DNA of 64,000 nucleotides from Cytophagales bacterium UBA2561 (GCA_002340355.1 DDLX01000018.1:316805-380804), one strand, 5' to 3'; counted from the stretch's first letter, positions 47,001 to 54,408 are shown. The notes: generated by a model not told the origin, from the letters alone. Numbers and translations are program-made.

Positions 47001-47411
47001 GTACAGTGGTATCAAAATGGCAAAGCGATTTATAACTTTGATGGAGAGCCTACTGAAGCAGGTGTCTATACTGTTACTATTATACTCAAAGATGGTACAA
47101 AATTACAACTCGAGGAGATAATAGTTAACGATAAAGTTCTTGGTATAGAAGAGGAAAACAAGTACGGATTTGAAATTTATCCAAATCCTACTACAGGTAA
47201 TTTTAGCTTCTCAGCAAAAAATGATTATCTTGGAAAAGTTCAAATCTTAATTACAGATATGACAGGAAAAACAATATATCAGAAAGCCATCAAAAAGACC
47301 TCTGAAACTATGGTTTTCCGCCCAAATATTAATCAGTGGAGCAAAGGAGCTTACTTGATGAAAGTTAAGTTTGGTGATAAACAAGTTGTTCGTACTATCA
47401 TCAAGGAATAA
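41073..47411 (+). CDS. Giant repeat surface protein with type A T9SS sorting domain
   Basis: A 2112-residue secreted protein. The N-terminus has a long leader with a hydrophobic core ending about residue 46 (IGTLFIQSSKIQAQ). Residues about 50-720 hold eight Ig-like repeats of about 80 residues, each opening with a motif like GTFLTACASN and closing with YKVG...CG..FSS...VQF; paired cysteines suggest disulfides. Then come Ig-like segments and an SdrD-type region (GVWIMPKNYAFLDVNKNGTYEKG). A DUF7619 domain follows at about 1285-1425 (DPNDKRVLPEGDV, YIYFDYNTPIITN), then a Big_5-like domain (IEFDEPIKANQGRIYLRK), a fibronectin-like domain and more Ig-like units. The last 80 residues are the type A sorting domain (FEIYPNPTTGNFSF, WSKGAYLMKVKF). 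It is probably an adhesin or sheath protein on the cell surface. Monocistronic, with strong terminators. Confidence 0.88.
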   Translation: MKKYLYQLLSWSSNFHTLRKWKIPPQSLLWLVLLIGTLFIQSSKIQAQCKPIIHTGDFITASFVTACTSSQNLQVQTGASSYNWQFSTDGGITFSSVGNNSNFYTATQVGSYKVAANFSTCSVTFSSVVHVQFTSVPTIIEGTFLTACASNTLQLTTQTGAISYNWQFSNNNGITFSSIGANAAFITTNKSGLYKVGINQPCGTIFSTITNVQFNSAGIPNILNDTFITACAGNPPNLTATSSPLGYRWEFKPQGGTIFSQIAGNQQFISANNSGEYRVKFISSCTPQFSSVVHVQFTSVPTIIEGTFLTACASNTLQLSTQTGAINYNWQFSNNNGITFSSIGGNAAFITTNKSGLYKVGINQPCGTIFSTITNVQFTTSIVIPTIIQGTFVSACAGGNNVLFTSTNATNYQWNFSPNNTTFISIGGNNNQITFTSTGFYRVGTLVGCGWGFSSVTQVHFTSSVAPIIQQGQFLTACATNPPTLNTQIGQGGYIWQFRPNMGTPFNTIGGNSSSLVASQTGDYRVKFMSSCQPNLFSSITQVQFSSVATIQEGTFVSACLNGAKPILHVTNGAASYQWQFAQRQGDAFQTVSGSSHFLTANIAGLYRAGIDFGCGIQFTSATQVEFTTSMQPRITEAPFITGCPNGSVTLHAQGAGSLQWQKVVANGLNFNYIDIPGATNNSLNVFTSGSYRVKFVSATGGCAGVPSNPVEVSFVSAKIPLIQTDALDPYARVYNTQQGSGTYTNNGGQKWQVAVCNGGSIQLQTEAGAQNYQWYISSNWNNWSPITGANASNLTVTQGSRYYKVRITRADGCPQDSRPMYVMPAIGSINTPVLEQNSPITLQSGEIKLSTRASNWRYKWQFTPNLSQPFITIPNNYPDYKYNYTTRKYSYTVRKAGFYRVYNTNGCEVRFSTVIEVQENNFNDPPNFQISEPYNWFSVRNDIGKHSRLNFVTAIDDGDSDLNQEVNFFVSANDPSYFTVQPFMTTGGKLCFTPNPNKGGYTTLAIYAQDNGAGNAPNINKSTVRTCGVWIMPKNYAFLDVNKNGTYEKGSEYPMIQKRIKARKKSSWNNVIYNHTTYTCEDGSYYAYVYPARNNAPGYYKFTPYASDYPAGATFVPTKYEDNNVTQRGYLSGKHFAIQTATNTEDVSTRIMTWWNWGTRPGFKTFYAIKCENNGTKVKNAILSFKFDPLLTFERTWTYRDNGNTQLLAVTNRTASWTCNNLKPGESRYIWVQVRVQRPTASRNLLGERVYCSAEIKPIGTDIRPQNNKYNSVRTIRGSYDPNDKRVLPEGDVPPQFVVDGEFLTYRVRFQNSGTDTAFNIRVEDQLSNKLDWESLEMLGASHNYRFEIDSTGKGVWYFENILLPDDKVDEAGSHGQFEYRIKIKNDGSVKFGDKFGTKAYIYFDYNTPIITNQSDTRVWADLVAPKTESFSPTHNGTLSASSSDLFIEFDEPIKANQGRIYLRKADGTLLQSFDIQSNEVSLSQKALRIETTGLTEDETYYVQMDYGTVWDLAKNQFAGISDDKTWRFTVDTKDANSSTTLPTSNPANSNFKFPIPDQVKGLKQDEVKAGRISLSWIATTTFVEAYKVLRRTGSGDFDTLAITKYPLFVDESVEPNTTYEYKILAFNNGGYSESKVLMVQTLPLTPVLETIQAIICEGREATLTVKGTNTTDSLRWYTDKETTTSFGLGATISVSEAGTYYVARFLNGQASERASVKVSMSPVPEAKIQAGERTFCGEGTIEAESVNGASYTWKNADGQVVGNNRILTINKSDNYAVTVEKGGCSTTSQSIFVKINPSSLTPEILEGKTVVFCNAGQLNAKVITGAKYIWAKDGNVLSDTSSKLTVTESGKYTLQIAKAECKSNPVSTQVGIIIPEKPEVIVDLKAIYPNQEATLRTNYLKNARLQWYKDGQLLETKYESRLTISEAGDYFVKAIYKAGCETISQTITITAKEVPSLVFTNGKIVLTGDADIRSVQWYQNGKAIYNFDGEPTEAGVYTVTIILKDGTKLQLEEIIVNDKVLGIEEENKYGFEIYPNPTTGNFSFSAKNDYLGKVQILITDMTGKTIYQKAIKKTSETMVFRPNINQWSKGAYLMKVKFGDKQVVRTIIKE
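41448..42205 (+). repeat. Two 97% identical 266-bp repeats in the giant gene
   Basis: Copies at 41448-41713 and 41940-42205 (offset 492 bp, 164 residues) differ at about seven positions. They encode the same Ig-like unit (IIEGTFLTACASN to GTIFSTITNVQF). The other units in the array are far more diverged, which points to recent duplication or gene conversion of this pair with its spacer unit. Confidence 0.9.
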
Positions 47412-47425
47412 ATACAGCACTCGGT

Positions 47426-47465
47426 CTTTGGCAAGACACTTTATTTTACTTGCCAAAGTTTTTTT
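47426..47465 (+). terminator. Intrinsic terminator of the giant repeat protein gene
   Basis: Perfect 10-bp stem ctttggcaag (47426-47435) / cttgccaaag (47449-47458), 13-nt loop, seven T. Confidence 0.85.
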
Positions 47466-47476
47466 ATATTACTTCA

Positions 47477-47507
47477 ATGACACGGCTAAGAAGTCGTGTC
47501 ATTTTTA
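47477..47507 (+). terminator. Second, backup terminator
   Basis: Stem atgacacg (47477-47484) / cgtgtcat (47495-47502), 10-nt loop, then a run of T. It lies 12 bp after the first terminator; tandem terminators are plausible for a highly expressed gene. Confidence 0.65.
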
Positions 47508-47644
47508 TATCAATTGATTGGAGTAGAAAAACTTAGCAGATAATAAAATAATACTAAAATGAATTAAAAATTGCGTTTATCGCTGTTATTTATGAAGATA
47601 GCCAACGGCAGTTTGTGTTCATTTTGGTATTATATTTTTGATTT

Positions 47645-49000
47645 TCAAATTTTTATTTCCCATAAATCTGCCTCAATATTAGCTGAAGTATGGAAGCGTT
47701 TGGCAAACTCCAGAATTCGCCGATTAACATAAATATCCCTCGGATTAATTCGGCTGTGTAGTGTCAGTCCGCCAAAAGTTCGACAACGACTCAAAGCTAC
47801 ATACAACTGACCACTTGCAAATGTACCTCGTCCTAAGTCAATATTTACTTTATCAAATGTCAAACCCTGCGATTTGTGAATTGTAACTGACCAAGCCAGA
47901 ATTAAAGGAAACTGAGTATATGTTCCGATGACTTCCGAAACAATTTTACCCTCAGTCTCATCATATTTGTACCGTACATTTTCCCACGTTTCAGGTTGTA
48001 CTTTAAAAATTTTACCATTATCCATCTTGACTTCAATCAACTCCTTATCTAAACGATGGATTTTAGCAATTGTCCCATTTACCCACCGCCGATATTCTCC
48101 CGACTCATTTTTGACAAACATAATTTGTGCGCCTTCTTTGAGAATCAATACTGAAGGCGTAGGCAATTTTGATTTTTCGTATTCGCCATCAATGGTACCC
48201 GTAAATTGAAAAGTATCTGTGTCTAATCGTTTCAATTCTGCTTGATTAATGCGATAAGCAATACTATTGGTCGTGGCTAATGTAATATTAAAAGAACTTC
48301 CTGCCTGATAGTCAGCGTATTGATTATTCAAAGCTTGTAAGTCTTGGGTAGTAGCCTGATTAGTCCGAATGCGATCAAGCAAAGCAATAAATTTTTTTTC
48401 GTTTTGTCGATAAACTTTACGGAGTTCGATAGTTAATAATTTGGTCTGTTTAAAAATCTTTGCATCAAAGAAGAATGGGCTATCGTACAATTCAGTTAAA
48501 ATATTAAATTCACCACTTTTAGAATTTACCACAGGTTCTAGTTGAAATAAATCTCCTACAAAAATCATTTGTTTCCCTCCAAAAGGCAAGTCTGGATTTC
48601 CACCATTCTTCCGTAATGAATGATCAATGGCATCGATCATATCCGAACGAACCATCGATATCTCATCAATAATAAACGTATCCGCTTTTTCGATAATTTT
48701 CCGCTTTTCGGCACTCTTCCAAAACTTCTTGATACCCGAGTCATTTGGTAACATTGGGCGCAAGGGAAACTCAAAAAATGAATGAATAGTAACTCCTTTC
48801 ACATTGACTGCCGCAATTCCTGTAGGTGCAAGTACGACAAATGTTTTATTCACTTGATGACGAATAAATTGGAGCAAGGTCGATTTCCCTGTCCCTGCTC
48901 GTCCTGTAATAAATAAGCAACGACTAGTTTGCTCTGCTACCTTGTGTGCTAATTGCCATTCAGGATTTTGAGTATCTAAGTTTTGCGGAAAGTCAGTCAT
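47645..49000 (-). CDS. PIF1-like superfamily 1B DNA helicase
   Basis: A 451-residue ATP-dependent helicase. Walker A is GRAGTGKST (33-41); motif Ia is VVLAPTGIAAVNVKGVTIHSFF, typical of PIF1; Walker B is FIIDEISMVRSDMIDAIDH; motif III is GGKQMIFVGDLFQLEPV. The C-terminal part has ILAWSVTIHKSQGLTFDKVNIDLG and GQLYVALSRCRTFGGL (motifs V and VI). PIF1/RecD2-like helicases unwind 5' to 3' and act in replication and recombination. It lacks the extra C-terminal domains of some Bacteroidota paralogues. The gene is alone and divergent from the DUF4337 gene. Confidence 0.92.
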   Translation of the reverse strand: MTDFPQNLDTQNPEWQLAHKVAEQTSRCLFITGRAGTGKSTLLQFIRHQVNKTFVVLAPTGIAAVNVKGVTIHSFFEFPLRPMLPNDSGIKKFWKSAEKRKIIEKADTFIIDEISMVRSDMIDAIDHSLRKNGGNPDLPFGGKQMIFVGDLFQLEPVVNSKSGEFNILTELYDSPFFFDAKIFKQTKLLTIELRKVYRQNEKKFIALLDRIRTNQATTQDLQALNNQYADYQAGSSFNITLATTNSIAYRINQAELKRLDTDTFQFTGTIDGEYEKSKLPTPSVLILKEGAQIMFVKNESGEYRRWVNGTIAKIHRLDKELIEVKMDNGKIFKVQPETWENVRYKYDETEGKIVSEVIGTYTQFPLILAWSVTIHKSQGLTFDKVNIDLGRGTFASGQLYVALSRCRTFGGLTLHSRINPRDIYVNRRILEFAKRFHTSANIEADLWEIKI

Positions 49001-49217
49001 ATGTTAAATCATAAAATTTTTATACTGAGAATTAGGATGGTTTCAGTATCGAATAATAAAATACGAAATTCTGTAAAAATAACGAAAAACCAATTTACGA
49101 CTAAATCATAGAAGTTACTCCTCCGTTTTTCGATAATTTTTCGTTTTTTCGGCACTTTTCCAGAGTTGAAATTAATCCGTATTTTTGTTCAGAACAAACA
49201 ACAAATCTCTAAACTCA

Positions 49218-49766
49218 ATGAATGACGATATGAACTCTTCTTCAGATGCCTCACAAACACCTTTCGAACACAAAGTTTCATTAAGTACTTCACTAATTGC
49301 AGTCGCCTTATCACTTTCAGCAATTTATGCAAATATGTTAGGTGATACGGTATTAATTGCTAGAGCTGAAGCCAATAATGCATGGAGTTATTTTCAAGCC
49401 AAAAGTATGAAACAACATTTTCATAGCACTCAGCGAGAAATGTTGCTTTTGGAATTAGAACAAGCCAATATCAGCCCCAATTATCGGCAAAAAGTTTTAT
49501 TAAAGATTCGGGATTATACTGCCCAAATCAAACGTTATGAACAAGAGAAAACCGATATTCAAATCGAAGCTAAGAAGCAAGAAAAAATTCACCAAAATCT
49601 TGATAGTCAAGGTAATATTCTCAATTATGCAGAGGCTCTCTATGAGATTAGTATTATTCTTGCTGCCATTTCTCTATTGGCAAGAAGTCGGCTAATGTGG
49701 TTCACAAGTATGGGATTAGGTTTCTCAGGAGCTATAATTACGGCTTATGTTTATTTATTTTTTTGA
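49218..49766 (+). CDS. DUF4337 family membrane protein
   Basis: The open frame begins at 49185, but the ATG at 49218 (MNDDMNSSSDASQTPFEHK) or 49230 is the more likely start, giving about 180 residues. Features of DUF4337 are EHKVSLSTSLIAVALSLSAIYANM, a first membrane helix, RAEANNAWSYFQAKSMKQH, a central coiled coil (about 70-130), and two C-terminal helices (IILAAISLLARSRLMWFTSMGLGFSGAIITAYVYLFF). The function of the family is unknown. The gene is convergent with the DUF6134 gene, whose stop lies 8 bp beyond. Confidence 0.85.
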   Translation: MNDDMNSSSDASQTPFEHKVSLSTSLIAVALSLSAIYANMLGDTVLIARAEANNAWSYFQAKSMKQHFHSTQREMLLLELEQANISPNYRQKVLLKIRDYTAQIKRYEQEKTDIQIEAKKQEKIHQNLDSQGNILNYAEALYEISIILAAISLLARSRLMWFTSMGLGFSGAIITAYVYLFF

Positions 49767-49774
49767 TCAATTTT

Positions 49775-50362
49775 TTAAGACCGTAACTTAAACTTCAAAG
49801 TTGCCAAAGCAGTATTTGCGGTAATCTCAACACATCGTCCATTTTTATATCGATATTTATTTTTTCGTCCGTTCGGGAGGCTCAATTCGTAAGTCTGGTT
49901 TCCCAAATACCGTAGTGGACAATAAACAGCAAAACGCTCGGAAAAAACAGTTTTACGATTTTTGGGTTCTTCATAATATAATGATAAACTTGTATAATTA
50001 GCTCTTGCTAGTTTAACTATCTTTTTTTCTTCATTGACTTCTGTCTGGTATTTTGTGCCATCCCAATGCACTTTGGAATATTCTTGAACGTTACCATTAG
50101 CTGTATTTTTAGTATTAGCTTTACTAAAAAGTCCATTTATAAATGTGGTATTAAATAAATATTCCAAATTCACCTTAAAAATTATTCGAAATGAAACATG
50201 CGTATCTGCTTTGATATGAGTACGATTTCCATTTTGGATACGAGAAGTTTTGATAGAGCCAATAGGCTTACCGCCACCCCGATAAATATCGTAATGGAGG
50301 ACTTGAGCTTGAGCTTGTCCCCAAAAAATGACTAAAACCCAGATTAGCATTTGCTTTGTCAT
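49775..50362 (-). CDS. DUF6134-like secreted protein
   Basis: A 195-residue protein with a signal peptide (MTKQMLIWVLVIFWGQAQA-Q) and a single beta-rich domain: LHYDIYRGGGKPIGSIKTSR, VNLEYLFNTTFINGLFSKANTKNT, YEEPKNRKTVFSERFAVYCPL and GRKNKYRYKNGRCVEI. The pattern fits the DUF6134 family of periplasmic proteins, whose function is unknown. It stands alone. The call depends on recognising the overall pattern, not on catalytic residues. Confidence 0.75.
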   Translation of the reverse strand: MTKQMLIWVLVIFWGQAQAQVLHYDIYRGGGKPIGSIKTSRIQNGNRTHIKADTHVSFRIIFKVNLEYLFNTTFINGLFSKANTKNTANGNVQEYSKVHWDGTKYQTEVNEEKKIVKLARANYTSLSLYYEEPKNRKTVFSERFAVYCPLRYLGNQTYELSLPNGRKNKYRYKNGRCVEITANTALATLKFKLRS

Positions 50363-50672
50363 AACGAATTAAATTTTGGAAAATGTGGAAAGAGGAGTTT
50401 TACAGATATTCCTTTTACGGTTTTATACGATTTTATAAGGTAGATGCCCAACTCTTTAAAAACCCTTAATATACCTTGAAAAATAAATAGAACATAAATT
50501 AGTATTGAGATTATTTTATATTCTAATTTTAATTATGTATTATGACAGTAGAGCGGTAAGAAAATCTACTTACTGATTTTCAAATAATTGTATATTTGTA
50601 ATATTTATTAAAAGAATCATTTTATTACCTAACGTAATTAGTTTTTTTACAAAACTTAGATTCATTAAATAC
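50363..50672. other. Intergenic gap, divergent promoters
   Basis: AT-rich gap between the DUF6134 gene and the frameshifted STAS-like gene. A plus-strand TATATTTG at 50591-50598 fits the -7 element for the STAS-like gene. No -33 TTG at the right distance and no other structure were seen. Confidence 0.4.
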
Positions 50673-51081
50673 ATGAAAGTACGTTTAAAAGAAAATCATT
50701 ATATTTCTATATATAATTTTCCTGAAAAATCAATATTAGAATTAGTCTGGAAGCCTACTAGTGCTGACATAGCGGAGGAAGAATATAAAAGGCTCGTTTC
50801 CCATTGGGCGGATACAGTCGAAAACTTCCATCCTAAATCTATTTTGGTAGATACACGTGAGCATTATGTTGCCATTGTTCCTGAGTTACAACTATGGTTT
50901 GTAGAAGAAATTTTTCCAAAATATGAGGCTTCTGGCATGGAGAAGTTTGCTTTTATATATGAGTCCTGATTTTTTTTCTCAGCTTTCAATTGAACAAACT
51001 ATGGAAGAAGCACCAAATGTGTCTTTTATTACGAAATATTTCCCCAATTACGAAGAAGCATTTACATGGATTTGTTCTTAA
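50673..51081 (+). pseudogene. STAS/SEC14-like protein, interrupted by a +1 frameshift
   Basis: The first frame gives 98 residues and ends with TGA at 50967-50969. Reading then continues in the +1 frame (from CCT at 50965) as PDFFSQLSIEQTMEEAPNVSF and so on to a stop at 51079-51081. The joined product, about 136 residues, aligns along its full length with the intact 134-residue paralogue at 54467 (LVDTREHYVAIVPELQLWFVEEIFPKYEASGMEKFAF versus LIDTRDFQFTIVPETQEWLNTVIFPELIKAGIRKMAF; SQLSIEQTMEE versus SQVSIEQAMDE). So one extra base disrupts the gene. The site is TCC-TGA-T. It may be a true mutation, an assembly error, or programmed frameshifting. The T8 run lies after the TGA and does not by itself explain the shift. 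Confidence 0.7.
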
Positions 51082-51100
51082 CTACCAGAAGCCATTTTGT

Positions 51101-51922
51101 TTAGAGATATTTATCTAAATATTGCTCCATTTCTTCAGCCATTTTTTGGCTGGCTTCTTGGGCTTTAGTTGCAAAATCACGTCCAGAGCCTGCATAGATA
51201 ATACCTCTCGAGGAATTGACTAATAAGCCACATTTTGAGTTCATTCCGTATCGAGATACTGCTTCTAAATCTCCTCCTTGTGCGCCAACCCCCGGGACAA
51301 GTAAAAAATGATTTGGAATGACCTTTCGAATTTGGGCAAATTGTTCGGCTTTGGTTGCTCCCACCACGTACATCAATTGGTTTTCGTCTGCCCAATTTTG
51401 ACTTATTTCTAATACTTTTTCGAATAATCTTCCACCACTTTCGAGGGATAAATCCTGAAAATCAGCACTTCCTACATTCGAAGTCAAAGCCAATAAAATC
51501 GTGAATTTATCGGGGTAATTTAAAAAAGGCTTCACCGAATCAACTCCCATATAAGGCGCAACAGTTACAGCATCAAATTGAAAATGTTCAAAAAAAGTAC
51601 GGGCATATAAATCAGAAGTATTACCAATATCGCCTCGTTTTGCATCAGCAATTGTGAAGATATCATCAGGAATGTAATCCAACGTTTTTTGTAAGCTTTC
51701 CCATCCTTTTGCTCCTAAACTTTCATAAAATGCTAAGTTGGGTTTATAAGCAACACAAAAATCGGCAGTTGCCTCAATAATTTGTTTATTAAATTCAAAA
51801 ATAGGGTCATCGGTTGACTGCAAATGCGAAGGAATTCGGCGAATATCGGTATCCAAACCCACACATAAATAGGATTTTTTACGTTGGATTTGCTCAAAAA
51901 TAAATGTGGTATTCATGTTCAA
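51101..51922 (-). CDS. pyrF: Orotidine 5'-phosphate decarboxylase
   Basis: The 273-residue enzyme makes UMP from OMP, the last step of pyrimidine synthesis. It belongs to the longer PyrF type 2 class common in Bacteroidota. The signature is ADAKRGDIGNTSDLYA, with catalytic Asp93, Lys95 and Asp98. The N-terminal YLCVGLDTD, the PYMGVDSVKPFL stretch and the C-terminal phosphate-binding LLVNSSRGIIYAGSG are also present. It starts MNMNTTF; the second Met is an alternative. It is a single gene, convergent with the broken STAS-like gene and divergent from the E2 gene. Confidence 0.96.
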   Translation of the reverse strand: MNMNTTFIFEQIQRKKSYLCVGLDTDIRRIPSHLQSTDDPIFEFNKQIIEATADFCVAYKPNLAFYESLGAKGWESLQKTLDYIPDDIFTIADAKRGDIGNTSDLYARTFFEHFQFDAVTVAPYMGVDSVKPFLNYPDKFTILLALTSNVGSADFQDLSLESGGRLFEKVLEISQNWADENQLMYVVGATKAEQFAQIRKVIPNHFLLVPGVGAQGGDLEAVSRYGMNSKCGLLVNSSRGIIYAGSGRDFATKAQEASQKMAEEMEQYLDKYL

Positions 51923-51985
51923 AATGAATGAATATTAAAAGTAAACTAACCTAAATTTTTTTCAATTTATCCAAAAAATGGCATA

Positions 51986-52073
51986 TAGCCCAGAAAGTCT
52001 TCTAAAATATTTGAATCTATGCAATGTATAGCATTCTTTATGTCCTTTACCAAAGGACAAAATTAATGGGCTA
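51986..52073. repeat. REP-like palindromic unit
   Basis: Ends tagccca (51986-51992) and tgggcta (52067-52073) are complementary, enclosing a smaller perfect hairpin gtccttt/aaaggac (52042-52048, 52052-52058). The layout resembles repetitive extragenic palindromes, but no second copy was found in the window. Confidence 0.4.
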
Positions 52074-52411
52074 AAGCTACTAATCTTTAGAATTATATAT
52101 TTCATTTTACAAACATAACAATATGAATATCAATATTTTATTATTTTTTATTTCAAATATTCATCTTGTATAAACCTCCTAAAAAAGACCCATTTACATT
52201 CAACAATTATAAAAAATTAGTTCTCACAGTCCTAGGCGTAAAGTCTTATTAATGAGATTAGCACTAAAATAAATTCGTAGATTTCTCTTATATTGCCTTT
52301 TTATTGTCATTAGAATACATTATTTCTAACGATAACTAAAATCGTTTCTCAGATTAAACTGAGAAATAACATCATCCCCCAAAAATTAACTAACATTTAG
52401 ACCCAAACAAC
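52074..52411. other. Leader region of the E2 gene with an 8-bp hairpin
   Basis: AT-rich stretch without genes. A perfect inverted repeat tttctcag/ctgagaaa lies at 52345-52366, 46 bp before the ATG, and could be an operator or mRNA hairpin. No TAnnTTTG with -33 partner was identified. Confidence 0.4.
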
Positions 52412-54067
52412 ATGGCTGAAGTGATTAAGATGCCTAAAATGAGCGATACCATGACCGAAGGCGTCATTGCCTCATGGCTCGTCAAAGTGGGCGACACAGT
52501 AGAATCAGGCGATATTTTAGCCGAAGTCGAGACCGACAAAGCCACAATGGAGCTTGAAAACTATGAAGACGGCGTAATCCTACATATTGGCGTGTCGGCG
52601 GGAGAGGCAGTACCAATCGATGGCGTAATTGCTGTAATTGGTGAAGAAGGTGAAGATATTTCTGAACTATTACAACAAGTCCAGAGTGGAAACTCTTCCT
52701 CTGAACTGTCTCAAGAATCTACTGCAAATCAACAAGTTGAACCAGCTACGGAAGCTCCTATTCAGTCTATTGATGTCTCTGATATTAATGCTGAAATTAT
52801 CCGAATGCCTAAGATGAGTGATACCATGACCGAAGGTGTCATTGCCTCATGGCTTGTTAAAGTAGGTGATACTGTAGAGTCAGGTGATATCTTAGCCGAA
52901 GTCGAAACTGATAAGGCAACTATGGAGCTTGAAAATTATACAGATGGAACGATATTATACATTGGAGCTGAAGCAGGTCAAGGAGTTCCGATTGACGGCG
53001 TAATTGCAATTATTGGTGAATCTAATGCCGATTTCCAAAAGTTATTGGATGCCGAAAAAGCCAAAAATGCTACTCCAGCACCATCTGAAACACCATCTGA
53101 AGCACCAAAAAAAGAAGCTCCTGCCAGTTCATCAACACCCACTCCAACTGCTGCGCCTCAACCTGTGGTTACAGCAACTAGTCCAAATACAACTAGTTCA
53201 GGACGATTGAAAGCCTCTCCACTTGCTAAGCGTATGGCAAAAGAAATGGGCTATAATTTAGCTGATATTTCAGGAACAGGTGAAAATGGACGTATCATTA
53301 AGCGAGATATTGAAAATTATACTCCTGCTCCAAAACCTACACCATCTACCGCTTCAAGTACTGTTTCTACAGTAGCACTCGGACAAGAAAGCTTTACTGA
53401 AGAGCCATTATCGCAAATGCGAAAAACGATTGCTCGCCGTTTGAGTGAAAGTAAGTTTGAAGCTCCACATTTCTATCTCACGATGGAAATTAATATGGAC
53501 AAGGCTATCGAAGCTCGGAAAAGTATCAATGCAGTTGCTCCTACTAAGATTTCCTTTAATGACATGGTTATCAAGGCAACAGCATCGGCATTACGAAAAC
53601 ACCCGAACGTCAATGCAGCTTGGTTAGACGATAAAATTCGATATAGTCAACATATCCATATTGGAGTAGCCGTAGCGATTCCTGAAGGTTTGATTGTTCC
53701 TGTGGTGCGTTTTGCAGATCAAAAATCTTTATCTCAAATTGGGACAGAAGTCAAAGAATTAGCAACAAAAGCCAAAGACAAAAAATTACAACCTGAAGAC
53801 TGGGAGGGAAATACTTTCTCCATTTCAAACTTGGGAATGTTTGGTATTGAGGAATTTACTGCCATCATTAATCCACCTGATTCCTGCATTATGGCAATTG
53901 GAGGTATTAAGCAAACTCCGATTGTAAAAGATGGAGAAATCAAGATTGGAAATGTCATGAAAGTAACCTTATCTTGTGACCATCGAGTCGTAGATGGAGC
54001 TGTTGGAGCTGCTTTCTTACAGACTTTCAAAGAGTTACTCGAAGATCCTGTTCGAATTTTGATTTAG
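52412..54067 (+). CDS. pdhC: Pyruvate dehydrogenase complex dihydrolipoamide acetyltransferase (E2)
   Basis: The 551-residue core subunit of the pyruvate dehydrogenase complex. It has two lipoyl domains (about 2-78 and 128-203) with lipoyl lysines Lys43 and Lys168 in ETDKATME, a Pro/Ala/Thr-rich linker, an E3-binding domain (about 268-303, ASPLAKRMAKEMGYNL...GTGENGRIIKRDI), a second linker, and the catalytic domain with the active site DHRVVDGA (His524, Asp528). The two lipoyl domains are almost identical in sequence but use different codons. The pyruvate E1 genes are not adjacent; an E3 gene is at the left edge of the window. An intrinsic terminator follows. Confidence 0.95.
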   Translation: MAEVIKMPKMSDTMTEGVIASWLVKVGDTVESGDILAEVETDKATMELENYEDGVILHIGVSAGEAVPIDGVIAVIGEEGEDISELLQQVQSGNSSSELSQESTANQQVEPATEAPIQSIDVSDINAEIIRMPKMSDTMTEGVIASWLVKVGDTVESGDILAEVETDKATMELENYTDGTILYIGAEAGQGVPIDGVIAIIGESNADFQKLLDAEKAKNATPAPSETPSEAPKKEAPASSSTPTPTAAPQPVVTATSPNTTSSGRLKASPLAKRMAKEMGYNLADISGTGENGRIIKRDIENYTPAPKPTPSTASSTVSTVALGQESFTEEPLSQMRKTIARRLSESKFEAPHFYLTMEINMDKAIEARKSINAVAPTKISFNDMVIKATASALRKHPNVNAAWLDDKIRYSQHIHIGVAVAIPEGLIVPVVRFADQKSLSQIGTEVKELATKAKDKKLQPEDWEGNTFSISNLGMFGIEEFTAIINPPDSCIMAIGGIKQTPIVKDGEIKIGNVMKVTLSCDHRVVDGAVGAAFLQTFKELLEDPVRILI

Positions 54068-54092
54068 CCACCTCTTCAAAATAATATTTTTT

Positions 54093-54129
54093 AGCCTTAT
54101 TAAATTCTGAGATTTAATAAGGCTTTTTT
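54093..54129 (+). terminator. Intrinsic terminator of the E2 gene
   Basis: Perfect 12-bp stem agccttattaaa (54093-54104) / tttaataaggct (54113-54124), 8-nt loop, six T to 54129. Confidence 0.85.
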
Positions 54130-54286
54130 CTTTCCCGAAAAGAAACATATTTTGAGTTTCCAAGTGATGCTACTCTATAAATAGAAATTCATTTGTAATT
54201 AAGAGGTTGTTTAAAATCTTTGAAAAATATCTTTAGGGAATAAACTTTATTTAGTGAAATAGCTTTCATTGCTCAAAATCGCTGAT

Positions 54287-54324
54287 GTCCATAAAGTAGG
54301 GTTTGTAAACCCTACTTTATGGAC
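54287..54324. repeat. Perfect 38-bp palindrome (18-bp arms, 2-nt loop)
   Basis: gtccataaagtagggttt (54287-54304), gt, then the exact reverse complement (54307-54324). There is no T-run, and a separate terminator already follows the E2 gene. Its core, gggtttgtaaaccc, resembles the hairpin inside the right MITE-like copy (ggtttgcaaacc). It is probably an extragenic palindromic repeat or the core of a small mobile element. Confidence 0.75.
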
Positions 54325-54408
54325 ATTTATGTGAAAACTTGGTAATCAATATTTTAGTTTTAAGAATCTAATAGCAGAAATTAACCACACATTTTATCAA
54401 ACTTTTTG

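Noticed and set aside
50970..50977. Homopolymer T8 miscall as the cause of the STAS-like frameshift
   Set aside because: The TGA stop lies before the T8 run, so changing the run length would not restore the reading frame; the extra base must be upstream of the TGA.
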